Below are positions 55,200-64,000 of a stretch of DNA of 64,000 nucleotides, piece by piece (position 1 is the stretch's first letter; every line of letters begins with the position of its first letter). Made by a program: the position numbers and the translations under genes. A model generated the notes under the pieces. That model saw nothing but the letters and a program-made list of their open reading frames with translations, was not told the DNA's origin and made no database searches. Source of the DNA: Culex pipiens pallens (Eukaryota > Arthropoda > Insecta > Diptera > Culicidae). Location of the stretch: contig NC_068937.1 in the NCBI RefSeq assembly GCF_016801865.2, positions 126,693,818 through 126,757,817 of the forward strand. The letters are read 5' to 3'.

Positions 55200-58150
55200 A
55201 TGTCAAACAAACGTTAATGCTGTTGAAACCAAGCCCTCAAAAAGAACCGGTTCAATGCTGAATGAGTACGCCCATGGCTTTCTACCTAAGGTACTCGCGA
55301 TTGAGTGTGTAGTGGTGTGGTTGTCAAAATCGCTATCTCTGACTCTGTCACTCCGATGAACGTGACTTTGTTTATGTTTTGGTTTTCCTGGCACGGTCCA
55401 TTGTTCGTATGTTTTTGTTTTGATTTTCGTGGCACGGAATGATGCACTCACACTAATGCAAACTTAGATGATATACAGCCTTGGAGTACGCCTGCCTGTC
55501 AATATTGCGCGTATTCCCGAAAAAGACACGCGGCATATCAGCCTCGAACGACGCGCCGCACTTTCGGCAAATGCGCGCTGTCAAATCCCAAACTGCGCAT
55601 TTTATTTGTGTTGATCTTCTTCTTCCACTCGCCTGGCATTGTTGTCAGGTATGTTTTTTTTTATTTTATTGCTCCAAAAGTGCTGAAAATCGTTGGCAAC
55701 AATGCCTAAAGCTCATTCTGAATTGCCGGCGTGTACTTTTGAGAGAAAAGGTCTATATCCACGAAGTGTCCGTCAATGAACGCGCCCGACGTTGAAACGA
55801 ACGAAACCCGAGCTCAGCACGCAAACAACCGCTCAACTCGAAGGCTCTCTATCTTGTTCCACCTCTCTCTTTCTTGTTGCTGCTTGGTGACAGCAATCAT
55901 TTGAATGCAGTCATGTGGAAGATTTTGGTAGAATGTCAAACGAAGTGCTCTGCCTGAATGTAATTCTGGGGAGGGTCAAATCACTGGGTTAGTAACTTTG
56001 CGTTACGAGCCTACACGAAATGTTTGTGAACAATTCTTCATCATTTGAGGTGCCCATCAAACATTAAAGCCCAATATTTCGAGTCACTTACGGTTTTTCC
56101 AAACTTCCCTTTCACCGTCGGCGCCTGTGGAAAATTTCTCAGCTTCTTTTCACTTTCTCCCGAGAATTCCCCGCTCGCGTTGGTGGCGCAAAGATGATAA
56201 GAGATGAGTTAATAGAGTGTAAATTAAGTCAGCTTTTGAAGAATCTCGGGCTCTCGGCGTATAGCTCGCATTTTTGGCAAGGAAATCGTCTTGGGTGGTA
56301 CTGGAGGTGATGGAAAATTATTCTCTTTTAAGGATAGAAGCCAGGGAGGAGCGGGTTGGCGAAATTTCCAACCGACCATGATTTATGGCGAGGACAACCG
56401 AACCGCCAGCTGGAGGAGCAGTGGGCGTGCGAGGCGCTTCAAAGCAATTGCAATTTATGACAGCTCTTTGAAGCGTCGGGTTCTCACATTTTATATATTT
56501 TTCTTCATTTTTTTTCGTGTAGGAGGGGCTCCAAATTTCGCGGAAAAGTGCCCTCGGTGGGGGAAAGAAAGGCGCTTGAATATAAATTCCACTCATTTTT
56601 GCATAAATGAAATTCACTCCCAGCTGCATTATTTCGTGCCTCATTTGCGGTGTCATTCACTGTCCCGTTCTGGTCCCGGCCGGGTCTTCGAAGCAGCTGG
56701 TTGGTGGTTGGAGTTGTGTGGAAAGTGCATATTTTGTGCAGCGCTCGGCGGAAGAGGCCCTGCTACGTCCGGGGTCGTAAAGTATACTTGCAGGCGTTAA
56801 GGGCGCTTTTGTCACGAGAGGGCAGCACTTTTGATTTGCAAGAACAGGTGGGAATATTTAAATTTTTCGAGTTTGTTATGTTTAACAAACTTGAAACTTA
56901 ATGCATTCTAAAGTGTAGAGCCTGTAAAAATCAATATTGAGCTGTTACACCGTCTTTCCTGAAAAAGAACCTTAACACTGCCTCTTTTTGCTTCAAAACA
57001 AAGTAAAGATACTGCGTAACCATTAGACCATAATTAATTACGACGCTGGGATAAAGTCTGAAACAATAACCTGAGAAAATGAAAGAAAAACCTAAAGATT
57101 ACGCGGTCGAACGGCTTTTGTTTCCCACCTTTTCCAAACCCCCTGAAAAAAAGCTGCTTTCAAAATCCCACGCTTTTCATCGGGTTTGACCTGTGGCAGC
57201 AGGCTCTTTTCCGGGAAAATCTCAGCGGCTTACCACCGGAAGTAATAACCGCGTGGGGACGACCCCACTAGAAACAAATTATCTCAAATTACCAGGCGCC
57301 TAAACGAGGTAACTAAATCACGCTCGCCTAGGCTGGCTGCTTAATTACTGTCTGGAACATCACACGTTAATCAAAACCACTTTCGAGCTCTGGTGGGAAG
57401 AACGAGCACGGTGTGCTTAAAAGTATTTTTTATTAGATTTTATTAGGGTTAATGGTAAAATAACCCAATCAGAGCGTTTACATGCACTTGACGAATATTT
57501 ATCAAAATAATGTTATGAGATATTTGAAAACACTCCGTAATCAAGCTCCACATCCCAAAAAAAAGGATGAGCTGGGGGAGGTTCGGTTTGAAATTGATTC
57601 GATTAAGATGTTGATTATAGCCGACGACATCGATGACGACGAACGACTTAACGATGTTGATCGTAACGATGCTAATGACGGTGATAAGATGAATGTGCGG
57701 AATCGAATTTGTCCGTCCGTGCATTTCGGGTGGGGTTTAAGAACGACCATGGCGTCGACGACGACGACTACGGTGGAAGGATTATGTGTCCTTTTCGTGT
57801 GCTCGAAATCGAAGGGAGCCTTGTCAGAGTTGGAAATCGTAAAGCATGATGGATTATCGCGTTGAGAAATCTTTATTTCAGTTTACGAATGGTTTAAATG
57901 GAAGGAGGTTTCAAAATAAACTATAAGATTTAAAGCATAGAAGTTACTTGAGTTAAAAGTGGGTGTGGAGCTCTTCATACTTCTCATGACAAGGTTGCCA
58001 AATCTTTAAACTGCATCCGAATAGTGTTTCAAATACCAATAGAAAACAAAACGTTTAAGAGAATTTTCATAAATTACACTTAAATCATGACAGGGTTTCC
58101 AGATCGTCAAACTTAAAAATACCAAGTAATCCAAAGTAAAAATATCAAGG
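55200..58150. other. No recognisable gene; GC-moderate unique DNA
   Basis: Contains CpG-richer stretches (55480-55620, 56290-56830) that could be regulatory or contain an unrecognised exon. The open frames here (for example 56291-56800) show no domain, no splice-phase partner and no composition bias that I would trust. Confidence 0.3.
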
Positions 58151-58155
58151 CTTTG

Positions 58156-58169
58156 CCTTAAACCATATT
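58156..58169. repeat. Target-site duplication, left copy
   Basis: CCTTAAACCATATT, identical to 59926-59939 on the other side of the retroelement. It defines the 3' end of the minus-strand insertion. Confidence 0.85.
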
Positions 58170-58409
58170 TTTTCAATTTCAATTCGGTTTTATTGGTGAA
58201 TAATCAAGATACAATGAGTTATTTTGAAGTGCATAACAGAGTTTTGGAGTTCCTTACAGCTGTGTGTTGCATCATAATCCATTTAGGAACAATTATTTCT
58301 TTAACTAAGGCACTAGCAAGAGTAAGAAAAAACTATAAAAAAAACTTACAGAAATTGCAAAGGAAAGGGGATAGAGGAAGAGAAAGCTAAATACTAGATC
58401 ACAGAAAAT

Positions 58410-58577
58410 TTATCCTTTGTAGATGTGTTTGATCATCAGTTCCCCAAGGGCCAGGAATTGTTCTGCCTTGTTCCGGCAGCTCCGAAACCGCGTCATCATC
58501 TCCCCCGCGAGAGCAAAGAACTCCGGCAGGGTGAAGAGATCTTCCCCGGTGACTTCTTGCTGGGCCGTACTGCCGCT
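58410..58577 (-). pseudogene. Out-of-frame C-terminal part of ORF1
   Basis: In the +1 frame relative to the main ORF1, the minus strand encodes a segment with LFTLPEFFALAGEMMTRF and a closing EQFLALGELMIKHIYKG before a TAA at 58410-58412. This resembles the conserved C-terminal helix of Jockey-type ORF1 proteins (LFT...M...KLEQ...). A one-base insertion at about 58580-58590 best explains the break. A programmed shift is possible but has no slippery heptamer that I can see. Confidence 0.55.
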
Positions 58578-59814
58578 ACCGGCATGCGACCACGCTGGCG
58601 AACGAACGCCCCCAACCAGGAGGGAACGCTGAGTTTTCCGCTGGAACCGTACGCTGTCCAGCTGCAGGAACGGCTGCGCTCGTACTTCGCTGAGGAGGGT
58701 GGGACGCTTTCTTCTTCCTCTTTTCCTGCTCCTCGAGGTAGGCCCTGCGCGCGACGCATCCGCGGTAATTGCCGGTATGGTTGCCGTCACAGTTCGCGCA
58801 CTTTATGCGCGGCTTGGTTTGTTCTGCCTTGTCCCCCAAGTCCGCCTTTCGTGGCAGTGCGCACGCCTCCGAGAGGTGTGACTCACCGCACTTCACGCAG
58901 CGGGGCCGGAGGTTGCAGTTCCGCGAGCCGTGGCCGAATTTCGGGCAACGGTGGCATTGCGCTACGTCCGTCGGGTTCTTGGTGTAAAACCGCCAGTTTA
59001 CCCAAAAACCGTCCAACGTTTTAGTCCGCCGCAGGTCTTGGATCTTGACGGTGCCGCGGTCGAAGTACAACAGGTACAGTGTGTGTGTACCTGTTACCGT
59101 TGTCTTGCGCGAGAGCACTTTAATCTCCCGCGGTTTTATTCCGGCGTCCGAAAGGTGACCCTTCAGGTCGGAGATCGGACGGTCTTGATAACCCTGCAAG
59201 ACAACCTTAACAGGGGGCTTCTCGGGATTGAATGTGTAGAAGTTGAAGTTGCTACGCTTCAATTCTTCAAACACCAGGTCGAAATTCTTTTTGGTCAGTG
59301 TGATCACTTGCACTGCCGACTTACCGATTTTCAGACAATATCCGAGGCCTTCCAGCAACTCGTCAACATCGTCCGCTAACGTGTCCAAAACAAAAATTGG
59401 AGGTGGTCTACGTTCCGCTGGAGAGTTGTTCTTTTTTGACGTCGGCACTTTTTTCCGTGCACGACCATCATCGTCGTCGTCGTCGTCGTCGGTAGTGCTG
59501 CTACCGTCAGAGTTGTTATTTTCTTCGTCGTCGCTCAGCATCTGGAACTCGTTCCTGATGGGGATGTTGGCGGATGTTGATGTGCCACTGGTCGTGGCAC
59601 CGGAAGTACTGGAACGGGTTCGCACTGGTGATCTTGGGACATATCCAGGATGTAGTAACTTTTTGTCGATGCCTTCAGCGCTGACGCTCCCCTGCGCGAT
59701 GGCGGCCGACACGGCGTTGGTTTGTTTACCTTTTTGCACACGGCCGGTAGACGAACTTCGCGGGTTTTTCGAGGCCGTACTCGAACTGCCACGGCCACGG
59801 CCGGCCTTTGGCAT
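58576..59814 (-). CDS. Gag-like ORF1 protein of Jockey-type retroelement
   Basis: 412 residues from the Met at 59814 (MPKAGRGRGSSSTASKNPR). The frame stays open upstream to 59916, but that part looks like the 5' leader, so the inner Met is preferred. An N-terminal basic/Ser-rich region and an acidic Asp run (DDDDDDDD) are followed by a central RRM/PRE_C2HC-like region and three zinc knuckles: CHRCPKFGHGSRNC, CVKCGESHLSEAC and CANCDGNHTGNYRGC. This is the standard C-terminal triplet of arthropod Jockey-clade ORF1, an RNA-binding particle protein. The frame ends at a TAG at 58578-58576, shortly before the usual C-terminal helix, which is found one base out of frame. It is therefore slightly truncated. 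Confidence 0.82.
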   Translation of the reverse strand: MPKAGRGRGSSSTASKNPRSSSTGRVQKGKQTNAVSAAIAQGSVSAEGIDKKLLHPGYVPRSPVRTRSSTSGATTSGTSTSANIPIRNEFQMLSDDEENNNSDGSSTTDDDDDDDDGRARKKVPTSKKNNSPAERRPPPIFVLDTLADDVDELLEGLGYCLKIGKSAVQVITLTKKNFDLVFEELKRSNFNFYTFNPEKPPVKVVLQGYQDRPISDLKGHLSDAGIKPREIKVLSRKTTVTGTHTLYLLYFDRGTVKIQDLRRTKTLDGFWVNWRFYTKNPTDVAQCHRCPKFGHGSRNCNLRPRCVKCGESHLSEACALPRKADLGDKAEQTKPRIKCANCDGNHTGNYRGCVARRAYLEEQEKRKKKASHPPQRSTSAAVPAAGQRTVPAENSAFPPGWGRSFASVVACR

Positions 59815-59925
59815 GCTGGAGAAGCAAACTCGCGGGTAACCACAATCAATTACGGCGAAAAAAATCGAAAAAACGATGGAGCACTGAGCACTAGCTGCAT
59901 GCTCTCGTGCGTACACGGAGGGAGC

Positions 59926-59939
59926 CCTTAAACCATATT
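59926..59939. repeat. Target-site duplication, right copy
   Basis: CCTTAAACCATATT, identical to 58156-58169. It lies directly next to the 5' end of the element (GGCTCCCTCCGTGTACGC on the minus strand). The match without substitution suggests recent insertion. Confidence 0.85.
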
Positions 59940-60229
59940 AAACGGTATAATAAGTGGTTATGCTACGGGCATGACCAATACTCAAAAAAACTCGTTTCTG
60001 GATTGACAAGCATCAGAAAACGAACCCTTAAAGCAAGGCTCTTTTCAAAGAAATAATTGTTAGAAATACACGTTTTTCAAAATGTTATTTGTTAGTTTTG
60101 TGTATGTTATCTAACTGATCTATTGTCTATGATTTTTTAAAGAAAAAACCTATCCAACTTTACAATATTGATCAAGAACGTCACATTTCTCCACGTCTTT
60201 AACCTTCAACTACACAGAAAACTTCATTG

Positions 60230-60310
60230 TTGCTAGATACAGTAATGCCCCGGTTTTGTATGCCTCGGTTTTGCACTGCCCCGGTTTTGATTCGTTCAGC
60301 TGTCTCGATT
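60230..60310 (+). repeat. Short CCCCGGTTTTG tandem motif
   Basis: TGCCCCGGTTTTG, TGCCTCGGTTTTG and TGCCCCGGTTTTG occur in a row with a spacing of about 18-21 bp, followed by GTCTCGATTAAGCACGG. Probably the end of a DNA transposon or a small tandem repeat. Confidence 0.4.
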
Positions 60311-60479
60311 AAGCACGGCCCAGTGCTTAACTGTAGCACAGAGCTCATTTTGGCTAAATGGGAGACATTGGCTATAATCGTATGAAAAATCATACTAACA
60401 TCAAAAAATTTAAGTGTTTTGGAATCGGAATGATTGCATCGATTGCACTTATTACATGAACATTTTCACAAAAATACGT

Positions 60480-61700
60480 ATTTTTCCTATATTTTAAAAA
60501 TGCCATGTTTCTCGAAAAATACTCAAAATTATTGTCATTGCAATATGGGTATCAAATGATCGGGATTGTTCATACTTTTTTAATATAATAATTGTTTTTT
60601 TTAATACTCAAAATTTTCACAAAACTACGTATCTTTGAAAAAAATACTCAAAATTTTAGTTTTTTTACAATATGGGTATCAAACGATAGGAATTTTTTCG
60701 TACATTTAGAAAGTTATAAAAAAATCCTTTTATCACAATATGGGTATCAAATGATCGGATTTTTTTGTGCATTTCGAATGTAATAACATTTTTTTTTGAA
60801 AATACTAAAAAAATCACAAAACTACGACTTTTTAAAAAATACTCAAAGTTACAGTTTTTTCAATATGGGTATGAAATGATTGAGATTTTTTCATACATTT
60901 TGAATGTAATATATATTTTTTTGAAACTACTCACAATTTTCACCAAACTACATAGTTTTGAAAAAAAACACTCAAAATTTCAGATTTTTACACTATGGAT
61001 ATCAAATGATCGGGATTTTTTCATACATTTCGAAAGTTGTAACAATTTTTTTTATATACCAAAAATTTTCACAAATCCACGTATTTTCAAAAAAAAATGC
61101 TCAAATTTAAGTATTTCACAATATGGGTTATAAATGATCGAAATAATTTAATTAATTTCGAAAGCTATAACATTTTTTGATAAAAATACTCAAAATTTTC
61201 AAAAAAATACATATTTTCAAAAAAATACTCAAAATTTCAAACTTTCAAAATTTATTACAATATGGGTATCAAATGATCAAATTTTTTTTATGCATTTCGA
61301 ATGTAATAACAACATTTTTTGAAAATACTTTAAAAATCACAAAACAACGATTTTTGGAAAGTTTCAGTTTTTTCAATATTTTTATTAAATGATTAGGTTT
61401 TTTTTGAACATTTCGAATATATTATAAATTTTTCAAAATACTCAAAATTTTCACATAACTACATATTTTCAAAAAAAACACTCAAAATGTCAAACACAAA
61501 AACACTACTTTTTTTCGAAAAAGTGCTCAAATTTCAGTTTTTCACAATATGGGTTATAAATGATTGAAATATTTTAATGAACTTCAAATGCTATAACATT
61601 TTTTTGACGAAAATACTCAAAATTTTCACAAAACTACGTATTTTCTTAAAAAATACTTAAAATTTCAAACCTTCAAAGCTTACTGCATTCGAAATGTTTG
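60480..61700 (+). repeat. Minisatellite array, forward part
   Basis: Repeats of roughly 70-140 bp built from AATATGGGTATCAAATGATC, CATACATTTCGAATGTAATA, AATACTCAAAATTTTCAC and ACTACGTATTTTC. The AATATGGGTAT core recurs about nine times between 60543 and 61555, with much divergence. Confidence 0.7.
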
Positions 61701-61739
61701 GAAAAAATCCAATCAGTACCCAAGTGAAATTTGAAGTGT

Positions 61740-62390
61740 TTTTTTTTCGAAAATGCGTCGTTTTGTATTTTTTTTAGTATTTTCAAAAAAGGTTGTAATT
61801 ACATTTGAAATGTATGAAAACATTTTTATCATTTGATACCCACATTGCAAAAAACTGAAATTTTGAGTATTTTTTTTCGAAAATACGTTGTTTTGTGAAA
61901 ATATTGATTTTTTCTAAAAAAAATGTTGTCTTTACATTCCAAATGTATGAAAAAATACAAAATGTACATTCGAAATGTTTAAAAAAATTCAAATCATGTG
62001 TTACCCAACTGAAATTTTGAGTGTTTTTTTTTTCGAAAATGCGCAGTATTGTGATTTTTTTTTGTTTTTTTCAAAAAGGGTTGTCATTACATTCGAAATG
62101 TATGAAAACATTCTGATCATTTGATACCCATAATAGTGGAAAACTGAAATTTTGAGTATTTTTTCAAAAATACGTTGTTTTGTAAAAATTTTGAGTAATT
62201 TCAAAAAAAATTTATGCTATAACAAATGTATGAAAAAAATTCCAATCATTTAATGCCAATATTGCAAAAAACGTAAAAATACGTAGTTTTGTAACAATGT
62301 TCAGTATTTTCAAAAAAAATGTATGACATCAAAATGTATAACAAAAACGCGATCATTTGATACACATATTACAATAACAAATATTTTGAG
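61740..62390 (-). repeat. Minisatellite array, inverted part
   Basis: The same modules in reverse: CATTTGATACCCACATTGC (about 61828), CATTTGATACCCATAATAG (about 62119), ACATTCGAAATGTATG and GAAATTTTGAGTATTTT. The switch in orientation is near 61700-61740. Confidence 0.7.
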
Positions 62391-62398
62391 TTTTTTTA

Positions 62399-62425
62399 GA
62401 GCATGAGCATGAGCATGAGCATGAG
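62399..62425. repeat. GAGCAT hexamer microsatellite
   Basis: Four GAGCAT units plus GAG. It is followed by a moderately GC-rich segment (62426-62660) that looks like the end of an unidentified mobile element. On the minus strand the hexamers would form a 3' tail, as in some non-LTR elements; that is inference. Confidence 0.5.
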
Positions 62426-63329
62426 AGATCACCCATGGTTGCCCCTCCGTTGCTGAACAGAACCGTAATATCCTTTCAGCACTACTGATCATAGGCTTCG
62501 ACGATCTAGTGGTGTTTCCCTTATCAACAGCATGTATGAATGCGCTGAAAAGATAAAACACCATGATTGCTAAAGCAAGATCAGTTGCGAATAGGTAACA
62601 GTCATTGGCCACCAACGGCGCCCGCCATGTCAGTTTGTAGATCTCGATTTTAAGGGACGGGAATGTTAGTTAGCGCAGGTTGCTACTAGGGCAGCTGATT
62701 TACTCTGTGCTTACACCCCACAAGCGCCAGGAACCTGAAAATTGGTTAGTAGGATAGGGTGTTTGGTCAGGATTCATCATAGAAGATGATGATGCGACCC
62801 AAAATCGTAGTGTTTGTTGAAAGGTATTATATTTTATTCTCAAGGCAAACAATCGCTTGCTGCGGATGAGACATTTCCCGTTTAACTGTTGTTAAATTTT
62901 TAATGAGATGGTTTAATCTTAGACAGCCGGCTGTGGAAAGATAAAACCAAATAATATTTGTTTATAGTATGAGGTGTTAAACGCAATGCTGCAATGATAG
63001 CGTAGTCTGATTTTTAATTATATAATCATTTAGTTCATGAATTTGTTACGGAATAGACGCGACGAACTCAATCATCAAGTGCCTTCCTATCTTCTTTATA
63101 TTAGCTAGATAAGGTATTGATTTTCGTTGCCTCTCGAGCTACGATGCTATGGAGAGGGCTTAACACACAAACAACCGACGTCGAGCCCTCCGAGCTACGG
63201 AGCTATGGGAAGGTCTTTTAAACACAAAAAGACTAGCGCACCACACGACGTTCTTGATGAATCAAAATAATTTTGTTACGCGATAAACCTAACGAACTCG
63301 GATCGTTTTAATCGAAAACTATATCACAA

Positions 63330-64000
63330 TTCACGACACAACACGGCACACACAAAAAAAAATCACTTTTCACTCCGAATATTTTTTTACGACCACGCGC
63401 TCCCTTTGCCAATTATGCACTGATGACGCTGCATTTTCAGAGGGTAATCTTCTCCTCGCAGCGCACAATTCACGACAAAAATGCGAAACAAAAGGCACAA
63501 ACAAAAAAAAAATGTTTTTTTTCACTCCGAATATTTTTTACGACCACGCGCTCCCTTTGCCAATTATGCACTGATGACGCTGCATTTTCAGAGGGTAATC
63601 TTCTCCTCGCAGCGCACAATTCACGACAAAAATGCGAAACAAAAGGCACAAAAAAAAAATAAAAATTTTTTTCACTCCGAATATTTTTTACGACCGCGCG
63701 CTCCCTTTGCCAATTATGCACTGATGACGCTGCATTTTCAGAGGGTAATCTTCTCCTCGCAACGCACAATTCACGACAAAAATGCGAAACAAAAGGCACA
63801 CACAAAAAAAAAATCACTTTTCACTCCGAATATTTTTTTACGACCACGCGCTCCCTTTGCCAATTATGCACTGATGACGCTGCATTTTCAGAGGGTAATC
63901 TTCTCCTCGCAGCGCACAATTCACGACAAAAATGCGAAACAAAAGGCACAAACAAAAAAAAAATTTTTTTTTCACTCCGAATATTTTTTACGACCGCGCG
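63330..64000 (+). repeat. 150 bp tandem array running off the window
   Basis: GACCACGCGC or GACCGCGCGC occurs at 63391, 63542, 63692, 63842 and 63992 (period 150-151 bp). Each unit contains CCAATTATGCACTGATGACG, TTCAGAGGGTAATCTTCTCC and AATTCACGACAAAAATGCG, and an A-rich stretch. The array continues past position 64000. Open frames through it are by-products of the periodicity. Confidence 0.9.

Larger units (their letters stand above)
58170..59925 (-). mobile_element. ORF1-only Jockey-like non-LTR retroelement (HAL1-like)
   Basis: A minus-strand element bounded by perfect 14 bp duplications. It has a roughly 110 bp 5' leader, an ORF1 with Gag zinc knuckles (59814-58576, with a displaced C-terminus to 58410), a 240 bp 3' UTR and an A-rich 3' end with GAAATTGAAA repeats. 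No apurinic endonuclease or reverse transcriptase sequence is present in any frame. The known arrangement of Jockey elements is ORF1 then ORF2, so the whole ORF2 is missing although both ends are intact. This implies mobilisation in trans by a partner element. Confidence 0.8.

Noticed and set aside
56291..56800. 169-residue + strand open frame
   Set aside because: No recognisable domain, no splice-phase partner, and it crosses T-rich intergenic-like DNA.
58425..59839. Plus-strand open frames opposite the retroelement ORF1
   Set aside because: They are shadows; the zinc knuckles and the element polarity are all on the minus strand.
63423..63817. Open frames through the right-edge repeats
   Set aside because: The translation only repeats the 150 bp unit (a multiple of three keeps the frame open). 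No evidence of a protein.

Overview
This window looks like intron-rich nuclear DNA from a dipteran, most probably a culicine mosquito (Culex or Aedes type). The reasons are AT-rich non-coding DNA, insect-style exons with 57-66 bp introns next to introns of 13-15 kb, tRNA-derived SINEs, many foldback/MITE elements, and a Jockey-type retrotransposon. The species is inferred from texture and cannot be proved from the sequence alone. No bacterial-style operon, rRNA gene, CRISPR array or convincing functional tRNA gene is visible.

Only one host protein-coding gene is supported. It is a GDNF-receptor-like protein (insect Gfrl / GFR-alpha family) on the + strand. I reconstructed 12 exons from 6170 to 38175, and every splice junction is phase-consistent. 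Two low-complexity N-terminal exons (6170-6697 and 21753-22106) are separated by introns of 15.1 and 13.0 kb. A 56 bp exon (35152-35207) then joins a compact cluster (35691-38175) that encodes two GDNF/GAS1-type cysteine-rich modules, a Thr/Pro-rich mucin-like stalk, a third cysteine-rich module and a C-terminal hydrophobic segment followed by a natural His6 run. The 5' end, with the signal peptide, lies upstream of the first exon seen and probably outside the window. About 920 residues are encoded here. The 3' UTR begins at 38176 and may be several kb long.

The introns and the 3' flank are a layered record of mobile elements. From left to right they hold: a long foldback element with a second partial copy head-to-head (289-1397); SINE copies of two families (1948, 2489, 9261, 16287, 31396, 49595); a large foldback family with one copy in each long intron (7279-8799, 22949-24029); a seven-unit 143 bp tandem array with an ABC-ABC-A higher-order pattern (10880-11885); MITEs with clear terminal inverted repeats (14036, 14526, 25605, 29515, 40634, 45293, 51337, 53568); and several nested insertions.

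The right end holds the most interesting mobile element. This is a 1756 bp minus-strand Jockey-like unit at 58170-59925 with perfect 14 bp target-site duplications. It carries a Gag-like ORF1 with three CCHC knuckles but no reverse transcriptase ORF, which makes it a HAL1-like ORF1-only retroelement. It is followed by a minisatellite that reverses orientation (60480-62390), a short hexamer array, and a 150 bp tandem array that runs off the right edge.
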